Below are positions 1-7,152 of a DNA stretch of 11,689 nt, piece after piece. The translations under genes and the position numbers were made by a program. The notes beneath the pieces were generated by a model. The model ran no database searches. It saw only the letters and a list, made by a program, of their open reading frames with translations, and was not told the DNA's origin. The DNA comes from Pholiota molesta (lineage: Eukaryota; Basidiomycota; Agaricomycetes; Agaricales; Strophariaceae). How positions within the stretch are numbered: the first letter of the stretch is position 1; every line of letters starts with the position of its first letter. Where the stretch lies: the NCBI GenBank assembly GCA_014925825.1, contig JACGCK010000605.1:1-11689 (forward strand), read 5' to 3'.

Positions 1-215
1 AGATATCTAAGTATGTGCATCTTGGGCCACGACCCACCGAATGTTTGATTTTTGAATTCGGATTTATCAAAGAAAACACAAGTTGGACTCGAGTGCCTCG
101 TGTTGCCGGTTGGTTGTCGTTGAGGTCAAAGAAATAGATGTGTGACCATGTGACATTGATAATTTTTGGTCTCTCTCTTGCAAGCCAATCTAAAGACCAA
201 ACTTGCTCAAATACT

Positions 216-1282
216 ATGGTCGTCGCACACAACTCAACGAGCGCACTGGCTGCAGGGGCCACCCCTACGAAGTCGAAAAAGAATCGCAGAAAAATCACTC
301 GCAAGAATCCCTCCCACTTCCCATCTGATCCCTCCTCTTCCGCGCAGCGCAATGAGCAAGACGAAGAGATGGCCTTCGACGCTTCAGTCGGAGACGCTGT
401 TCCATCTTTTGGAGAGTCTGCAGCGCAGAGATTGGAGCCAAGCAAAGACGTAGACGACGACGACCTGATGATCGATGCAGATCCTACACTACTTGCACCT
501 CAGCGAGCGCTGCACCTACGTTTGCGCCTGTAGGCACGGGGCGCCGATAGGACCACTCTCAAGTCGGAAACGAGGCGGATACCTATACCCCACACCGTAT
601 GACGCCGTTGAAGAAAGATTGGCTACATATTTTTGGGCCATTGACCGAGATCCTTGGACTGCAAGTGCGGATGAACGTGCAGCGAAGAAGCGTAGAGATC
701 AGGGTGCGCATTGAGTCTTGCTTCGATTACTTTTTTGTATCTTCGACTGATTCTTATGCTCAGACGTCAAAACACACCAAAGATATTGGTGCTATCCAGA
801 AAGGTGCCGACTTCGTAAAAGCATACGCATTGGGCTTCGATGTCAATGTCAGTCTCCTTCTTAAGATCCCATCTCTGGCACAAATTCACCCATTCCTCAA
901 TTCTAGGACGCCATTGCTCTATTACGACTGGACGATCTATATCTAGATTCATTCGAGATTAAGGACGTCAAAACACTGCACGGCGACCACCTTTCACGCG
1001 CCATTGGTCGCATCGCTGGACAAGATGGAAAGACAAAATTCACCATCGAGAACACCTCTCGCACTCGCATAGTGCTCGCCGACACGTATGTTCTACTTAG
1101 CAGACTTTCATTATCGATGATACTCATGCCTATCATTTCAGAAAATCCACATCATGGGTTCCTTCCAAAATATCAAAATCGCTCGCGATGCCCTTGTCTC
1201 CCTCATTCTTGGTTCACCACCGGGTAAGGTCTACGCTGGTCTGAGGACCGTAAGTAGCAGGATGAAGCAACGCGCAATCTAG
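216..1282 (+). CDS. PNO1: PNO1/Dim2 ribosome assembly factor (KH domain), reading frame broken at about four points
   Basis: Pno1 (Dim2) is an essential KH-like RNA-binding factor of the nucleolar and cytoplasmic pre-40S particle; in yeast it acts with Dim1 and Nob1 in 18S rRNA maturation. The near-invariant fungal blocks are visible: [81 protein letters not shown] and the C-terminal SSRMKQRAI. The start MVVAHNSTS heads a Lys/Arg-rich then acidic tail. Exons: 216-703, 764-847, 907-1085, 1142-1282; introns of 60, 59 and 56 nt with GT..AG ends. If restored it would be about 297 aa, normal for the family. The frame switches near 488-500, 533-550 and 588-592, and one A appears missing where exon 4 joins exon 3. 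Identity is certain; whether the breaks are sequence errors or a decayed copy is open. It is convergent with the oxidase gene. Confidence 0.93.
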
Positions 1283-1601
1283 TTTGTTATCATTCGTCCT
1301 TTGTACTCTTTACTTTTGTGACTTTTTACACTTCCCCGGGCCCCGGCAATGTTAGACTATTCCTAGCTCTGACGATAGGCGTTATGATATTGAGACAAAT
1401 CAAAGTAGTGAGGTGACATATGTTAGATCTCGGTAAGAAAAAGTATACGGATAGTAGGAGACGAAAATAGCACGAAATGTATAATTAATAGAGCTTGGAA
1501 TTGTACTTAAGTGTGAGCGATATAACACGACATTTTTCGCGAGTCCGGACAAACCAAACGAGAAAGAAAGCAGGCTACGGTTCTCTTATCGGAAAGAATC
1601 G
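1283..1601. other. Intergenic interval between convergent PNO1 and glyoxal oxidase genes
   Basis: This 319-base stretch holds the two facing 3' ends. It contains AT-rich segments (around 1440-1545) of the kind used for 3' processing and a short GC-palindrome-like patch near 1336-1347. I see no open reading frame with family resemblance and no RNA gene. Confidence 0.6.
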
Positions 1602-4060
1602 TTACTCCGAGCCATCTTCTCCTGATTTGCCTTTCGATAATTCATACTGATCAGCTGCACTCCCTTGGAGAACACTGAATGAATAGACATGAGCATCAGA
1701 TTGAGATTAAATTACTCTATCAATTGAAAGGACGGGGACTGACTTGCTTATGGCGGCCTGATTAACCACAGGTCCTGTCCCATTGCCAATCATCACTTTC
1801 TTGCCTCGACTCACCACACCATCAGCGACGATGTATATCCATCCTGGACCGGGGGGATATATGTTGCCATTCGGTGGTCCGCGGACAGTCAAAGTATCGC
1901 CTTGAGACGAGATGACCTTTAAGTAGACCAAGCGAGAATTAGCATGCACGGCATGCGTTACATAGCCCAAGTCCATTAAGGAAACTTGGAATACCGGACA
2001 AAAGCAAAGCTTTAGAATGACACGTTAGAGGAAAATAAGCTGGTCAGATAGATACCTTGGATATTATTTGTATTAGCGCCGTTGGGTATTTTCAAATCTA
2101 GCTTGAAAATCTCATCGAAATCAATCTTCTGTGGCACATTCGTTATTTCTGGCCTGTCCTGGACATATACGGAGGATTCAACCACTCTACACGATACTCA
2201 GTCCCGTACTGGACCTCGCTGCGATCAAGATCAGGATTACTCCCTGCAATCATCACAGATCCTGCCGGCGTCAATGTCGCAATACTATGATAAAGACGAG
2301 GAATGGCGCTCGTTGGCATTCCGGAGGTAGAGAACCGGGCATCCGCAGTCGCCGCGGGATCGTACAGCACAGGCGTCAGCACCGGATTGTCCGCATTCGA
2401 CGCTCCGACCTGATTGACTACATTGCCGTAGCCCGATATTCCGGACGCGCCGCCATTGACGATGAGGATTTTCCCAGTGGGCAGAAGGACGGCGTCGGGC
2501 ATGACGCGGGCTTGGGGCATGTACTCGACCTGCCACCCCGCGCTGATCCCTGCTTCGTTCAGCACCATCCGCGAGCACTGAGAGGAAGCCGGGGTCTGCG
2601 ACGATATCTCATAGCCTGCCATCTTGTCGTCAATGGTAGAACCACCACAGATAAGAATTTCTGGTGTGTAGTCGTTGTCTGGCGATAATGGGAGCAAGAG
2701 AGCGGTTCCTGCCATAGGATATGTCACTCGCACGTTGTTTGGAAGCTGAGGCAGGTAGCGCTCTGTATTTTTCTCCCAGTCATATATCATCGCATCTTGA
2801 TTCGCTGCCATGAAGATTTTGCCATCCGGAAGAGAGAACGCAATTGGGAATAAATTCGAATTCAAGGTCTTAACCAAGAAGGGCAGGTTTATTGCCAACC
2901 CGTTGGATCCATGAATAGCTTTGGGAGGATAATATTCAAGCGTAGGATTGTTGACAGTCGCATTATTCATCCAGCCGCCTTTTTAGCACCCCAATAATCA
3001 TGGCACTGCCGTCCTTGATTCGGAGAACGGTGTTATACCAGCGCGGGCTCGCCATGCGAATCCGGTCGTGGCTCTCGTACATCTCACAGCTTTCGACATT
3101 GGCATCCTCGCAGGGCTCGAAAATCCGTACGGACTGGAGGCCGTCGAGGTCGCCGAAGTCGGCTGCGGACGTGTAGCCTTCGACCACGGGATTGCCGCCG
3201 ACGTTGATCAGCGTGCCGTTGCCCAGGAATGTGCCGCCGGCGCAGAACGAGTTGGACTGCATCCGGAGGGGTTTCACAGAGTGGTTTTCCAGGTTGTACA
3301 GCGCTGCCCATGCGGGATGTCCGTCGATCGAAAGAGGGTTGTGTTCAACCTTGTCCACAATCAAGGCATGCGTCGGCGAGATGATAGTCAGTTGCATAGC
3401 GTGCACTCCAGTAGTCCCTTGTTGAGTTAAAGTCCATTCAGGGTCTCTCTTGGAGACCACACCAGAAGAAGCCAAAGACTCATTTCCCAAGTTCCTAGAT
3501 GACAGAGAAGAACGAGAAGAGCCCCGAGTGACAATAAACGCGTCCAAGTCCATCACAGTATTCCGCCTAGACCCAGGCCGCTTAGCAGTATTCACAATCT
3601 TGATAATATGCGGTCCCAGCTCCAGATCAAACTTCCAGAACAGCCGCTGCTGCTTCAGCGACGCCACGCGGTCGCTGTACGTATCCACCTCCGCGACAGG
3701 CTTGCCGTCAATGAGCACGATCGCCAGCCCATGCAGCTTGTCCGTGTCCCCGAACCACTCGATGCCCGTGCCCGTGAAGCTGAACGAGACCTCCGCGTTG
3801 GGCGCCGACGTCGCGCGCAGGGATTTCCCGATGTACGCCGTGGAATAGTGGTCCGTCCAGGTGCCCTTGTACGAAATCAAGGGCGACGTCGAGTCGTAGC
3901 TTTTCGCCCCGGGCGGGACGTAGTAGGGCGTGAATGACGCCGGCTTCGTGGAGCCTGGCGTTGTATGCCCATTCCAGGCAGCTTCTTTCGAAAAAACTAG
4001 AGTCAGAAAAGACAGCGAAAAGAGCAGGGCCTGATAAAGTGGTTGAATCGACCGCTGCAT
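1602..4060 (-). CDS. Secreted glyoxal oxidase-type copper radical oxidase (AA5) with N-terminal beta-sandwich-like domain
   Basis: Copper radical oxidases of this family oxidise aldehydes such as glyoxal and methylglyoxal with O2, supplying H2O2 to lignin peroxidases outside the cell. Residues 1-24 form a signal peptide. Residues ~62-178 are an extra domain with the pattern SYKGTWTDHYS...FTGTGIEWFG...LIDGKPV...LGPHIIKIVN. A Ser/Arg-rich linker leads to the oxidase from ~208. All expected active-site positions are seen: Cys273 (NSFCAGG) and Tyr342 (PRWYNT) for the Tyr-Cys cofactor, Tyr590-His591 (RLYHS), and His679 (THAVH). Exons on the minus strand: 4060-2056, 1984-1744, 1674-1602; introns of 71 and 69 nt; about 772 aa. 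Exon 1 carries two apparent one-base frame breaks (near 2980-2992 and 2151-2158). The ATG at 4060 starts the signal peptide. Substrate preference cannot be read from sequence. Confidence 0.9.
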
Positions 4061-5182
4061 TTTTTATGTTGCAGGTCCTGGGATATCCAGGTTTCAGACG
4101 AATCTAAAAAGCAATAAAGATACAAAGAGCGAGGAGTTTGGTCAGAGTTAACTCGTTGGTTTGTCCTCTTTGGTCGATGGTTAGGCACAGCCACAAGTAG
4201 CGACGACTTCATTTCCTTCTCATGCAAGTGTAACCGTAAAGACAGGTGAGAACACCGTTGTTATTGATAATCACTGGATTACAGGATGGTATAATAGAAA
4301 AGAGCCTTGTTCATGTGTGGCACTGAATATATATGCATTGAACAGTGAGGATACAGAGCGGGGGATAATGCCAGGCAGGGAGATAGGGAGGAAATGAAGC
4401 AAACCGAAGGTCGGCAACTCGAATCGGCGAAACTGCACACGACCACGGTGATGTATTGAGCAAAAAGATGGTTTTGAATAATGGAGGGGAAGAAGAGATA
4501 GTTTCTGGATTTCGGCTAGAATCTCCATCAGCATGGAGAGACAGAAGCCAAGGGTGTACCAACAATATGAACATAGACAGACACCGAAAAGACGAACGAA
4601 GCATGTGGAGAACTCAAATGGAAAACGAGAGAAAGGTATGTACTGGAGTACGTAGATCGACCGACTAGAGACAAAAAAAAATAGAGATACGGGGAATGGT
4701 TTGGAAGGGGTCAAGCGAGGGCTTGTTAAGGGTAGATGGAAGGGTCAGAAAGGACAATGGATATGACACACAGGCGCAGGTGCAAGCAGGCAGACAGACA
4801 GGATATAGAGACAGAAAAGACAACAAACAACAACTTTGTGTATGGCGTAGAACTAACAAGATGGAGGGATGGTTGCGATCATGGATCAGGGGATGGGACT
4901 TGGGGATTGGGATTGGGGATCAGGCAAGTGAGATATATGATACGAATGGGGGATGGGGCAGTGAGTCGATCTAGGAAAGGGATTGGGAACAATGCTACTG
5001 GACAAACGGGGGTACGGACATGGATGGGTGGGGACGAGTGGATCATGATGGGGAAGGGCGGACGACGACAGCAAGAAACATAGGACACTTATTGGGATAT
5101 GGGATAATATGGTACAGCCAGGTCCGTAAAGCGTTCGTTCATTCAGCAGTAAAGAGGCGCGCACAAGAAATCATACCATCCA
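4061..5182. other. Long gene-free interval: oxidase promoter plus pyrimidine-rich 3' flank of the KH gene
   Basis: This is 1,122 bases between the oxidase start and the KH-gene stop, both on the minus strand. The part next to the oxidase (4061 to about 4350) should carry its promoter; an AT run at 4327-4334 is the only TATA-like string I noticed, 267 bases from the ATG, which is not convincing. From about 4350 to 5100 the minus strand is dominated by C/T tracts and the plus strand by purines. Several minus-strand open frames run through it (for example 4714-4271), but they look like low-complexity Leu/Ser/Phe/Pro translations of pyrimidine tracts, not proteins. Confidence 0.6.
4889..4918 (+). 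other. G-quadruplex-capable G-run cluster (C-patches on the opposite strand)
   Basis: Five runs of three or four G occur in 30 bases (GGGG, GGG, GGGG, GGG, GGGG) separated by loops of two to four bases, satisfying the usual G3+N1-7 quadruplex rule on the plus strand. On the minus strand, the sense strand of the KH gene upstream, the same bases read as evenly spaced CCC/CCCC patches. Further G runs (C patches on minus) follow near 4948-4960, 4978-4988, 5008-5033 and 5050-5058. The pattern is direct; any function is inference. Confidence 0.7.
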
Positions 5183-6622
5183 TTAACTCGCACCGCCCGT
5201 CGATGCGCGCAGCTGCTTCTGCTTCTCCTGCTCCAATCGCTGTACCAACATATGAATATATGGGCCGTTGACAAAGACTATAAATAAACGCACATGATAG
5301 AGAAGTTGCACCGCCATTTGGATGTTCGCTGGCTGGCCAGTAATGACCACCAGCCGCTCGCCCTCTTGGCCGGCAGGCGCAGGGGCGCCGTTCATACCCA
5401 CCCCAACAGCGCCAGGTTCCATAATCTTGATTTGACTCGCACTCATGTGTCGAATCTCATTGATCTTGCTGCCGCCCTTGCCAATGATGCATCCCACGAG
5501 ATCATTGGGGATGTAGATTTGCTGCGTCTGCAACTGCTGTGGGGGATTGTGTGCGCCATAAGTCGAGCCCGGATTATACGAACCCGGAGGCGCGTATGAG
5601 GGGCCTCCTGCTCCTGGAGCGCCGCTACCACCGCCAGCGCCCATCGAACGCCCGTTACCGGGTCGTGCCGCACTGTTACCTGGACGGTAAGTTGAATTGG
5701 AAGAGGAATAAGAAGGCATCTTCTCCTGTGCCTCGATGAGGATGTTGCCGATATAATAGGTTGCGATGTGGATCGCATCTGCCACGCCAGCGACGCTAAG
5801 CACTCGCTATTTGGCGCTATCAGCATCAATGAAACGAAACGGTCAAAATGATGCGAACCTCTGTCGAACCAGGAAGCATGCCCTCGCTCGCGTTGAGACG
5901 AGCTCCGCTGGCATCCTGAATCTCCTTGATTTTGGAGCCTTGCTTGCCGATCACTGAGCCCATACGAGAGTTAGGAATCATGAATTTGATAGTGACAGCA
6001 CGGCTGCCTGGTACCGAAGGTACGTCGAATGGTTCGTCGTTTATCCGACGCACAATAAGGCCAAAAGCCTGAGATGAAGGTGAGGACCAAACATGAAGGA
6101 CTCAGTGTGGGTGCGAACCTTGGACACAGCGTCGAGCGGACCGCTGACGTTGAGGATGCGCTCTGGGTTTCCGGGAATGCTCTCAGAAACCATAACACGA
6201 GCGCCGCTCTTTTCACGAATCTCGTTGACGTGGGAGCCGCCCTTCCCAATGATGATAGAAGCGTCCTGGGTGACGATAAGGCAGCGCATGTGGATGTTGG
6301 CGGAGGGCGCAGCGGTAGAGGTCGTGGAGGAGGGCTCGCCCGAAGTGGTTGCCTGGTCCTTGCTGTCGGCGGAGGGCTTGCGGTCGCCATTGTCCTCCTT
6401 CTTGGCATCTGGACGACTCGAGTTGGGCGTCGATGAGTTGGTATCGTTCGCGTGCTGGGTTGTGGGGTCAACCATGTTTACGTCCTGGTGGGAAGAGCCT
6501 GTGTTGGCGGTCGATGAGCCATCCAACGGAGCCGCGCCGGTGTTGGCACGCTTGTGGGTTTTCTGGTATTCGCTGTCGGAAGGAGAGCGCGACCTTTTGC
6601 GGGTGGATTCGACGTCTGGCAT
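5183..6622 (-). CDS. Triple KH-domain RNA-binding protein (PCBP / hnRNP K / Rnc1-like)
   Basis: Proteins with three KH domains in this arrangement (PCBPs and hnRNP K in animals, Rnc1 in fission yeast, Pbp2 and Hek2 in budding yeast) bind C/U-rich single-stranded RNA and control mRNA stability, translation or localisation. The 427-aa protein has a disordered Ser/Thr/Asp-rich tail with a basic stretch (residues 1-108), KH1 ~110-180 (GKGG loop at 126-129), KH2 ~192-262 (GKQG, 209-212), a Gly/Pro/Ser/Tyr-rich low-complexity linker ~265-330, and KH3 ~333-412 (GKGG, 347-350). A short charged Gln/Lys/Glu tail ends it. Exons on the minus strand: 6622-6119, 6068-5859, 5806-5294, 5239-5183; introns of 50, 52 and 54 nt, all phase 0 and GT..AG. 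The frame is intact from ATG to TAA. The first two introns fall at the end of a KH core. The exact orthologue name is uncertain. Confidence 0.92.
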
Positions 6623-6784
6623 GGTCGTGATTCAGTTCAACGGGTCTTTTGGTTAGCTTTGAATTTCAAGAGTCCAGGGGAATGGCTGGGGATGGGTCGG
6701 GATTGTGTGGTCTGGGATATGGTGGGAGGGGTGTGAGGGGAGTGCGAGGAAGGGGATGGACGACGGGACGGGAGACGACATACC

Positions 6785-6802
6785 TCAGCAGCAGCAGCAG
6801 CC
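6785..6802. repeat. Short CAG trinucleotide run
   Basis: Five consecutive CAG units occur on the plus strand (CTG on the minus strand), just upstream of the pyrimidine-rich leader of the KH gene. It is a simple microsatellite with no visible coding role. Confidence 0.7.
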
Positions 6803-6927
6803 AGAAAGAGAGCCTGGGCGTAACATCACCAATGCCCTACTTATCCTCACGAGCCACAAACATGTGTATACACAACACTCAATTCACTATTGCTACTACA
6901 GGACGACCTATCAATACACTAACAGTA

Positions 6928-7096
6928 CAGTCGTTGAGGACTAGCGCCGCGCCTGCTCACAGACGCCCGCTCAGTCGTTGAGGACCGGTCACAGCATTCC
7001 ACTAATGATATGGTCAGTTGAATACCAAATACCTTCAGGTGCGTCTAATTGACGTCTACTCTGGGGTCAGTCGTTGAGGACTGGTCGCAGCATTCT
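6928..7096. repeat. Three-copy diverged direct repeat, core CAGTCGTTGAGGAC
   Basis: The 14-base core begins at 6928, 6972 and 7068. Copies 2 and 3 share a longer block of about 29 bases, extending through a GGTC(A/G)CAGCATTC tail, then a looser match, and both are followed downstream by a GCGTCTAA motif (7041 and 7125). The layout suggests a partly eroded tandem duplication with a unit of about 85-96 bases, plus a shorter upstream fragment. It lies between the stop of the deaminase and the KH-gene leader. I do not recognise it as a known element. Confidence 0.8.
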
Positions 7097-7152
7097 CCTG
7101 ATATGAACTTGTTAGTCCAGATAAGCGTCTAATAATTAATTCAACCCCACCT

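Larger units (their letters stand above)
6623..7152. other. Intergenic interval: KH-gene leader/promoter and 3' flank of the deaminase
   Basis: This holds 530 bases. Directly upstream of the KH-gene ATG the minus strand is C/T-rich to about 6780, as is common for fungal leaders. A GTATGT donor-like site on the minus strand begins at 6783, and an acceptor-like AG ends at 6657, so a leader intron of about 127 nt is possible but unproven. A short CAG run and a three-copy repeat (listed separately) fill the rest. I see no gene. Confidence 0.55.

Noticed and set aside
1..215. End of another gene at the left edge
   Set aside because: The open frame upstream of ATG 216 (from 138) gives a hydrophobic leader unlike any Pno1 start, and nothing in 1-137 resembles a coding exon; I read it as PNO1 promoter.
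529..549. A tiny intron in PNO1 to explain the frame switches (GT..AG, about 21-31 nt)
   Set aside because: It is too short for a fungal spliceosomal intron and the resulting joins do not restore the conserved frame.
2131..2688. A 185-codon plus-strand open frame and others at 3068-3430, 3450-3848 and 6093-6656
   Set aside because: They lie antisense to strongly conserved coding sequence of the oxidase and KH genes; their composition is the mirror of the real frames, with Arg-rich runs and no recognisable family.
4271..4714. A 147-codon minus-strand open frame and neighbouring ones (4859-4665, 5164-4886) as hypothetical genes
   Set aside because: Their translations are Leu/Ser/Phe/Pro-rich products of pyrimidine tracts with no domain, they overlap one another in different frames, and they lie in the flank between two well-supported genes.
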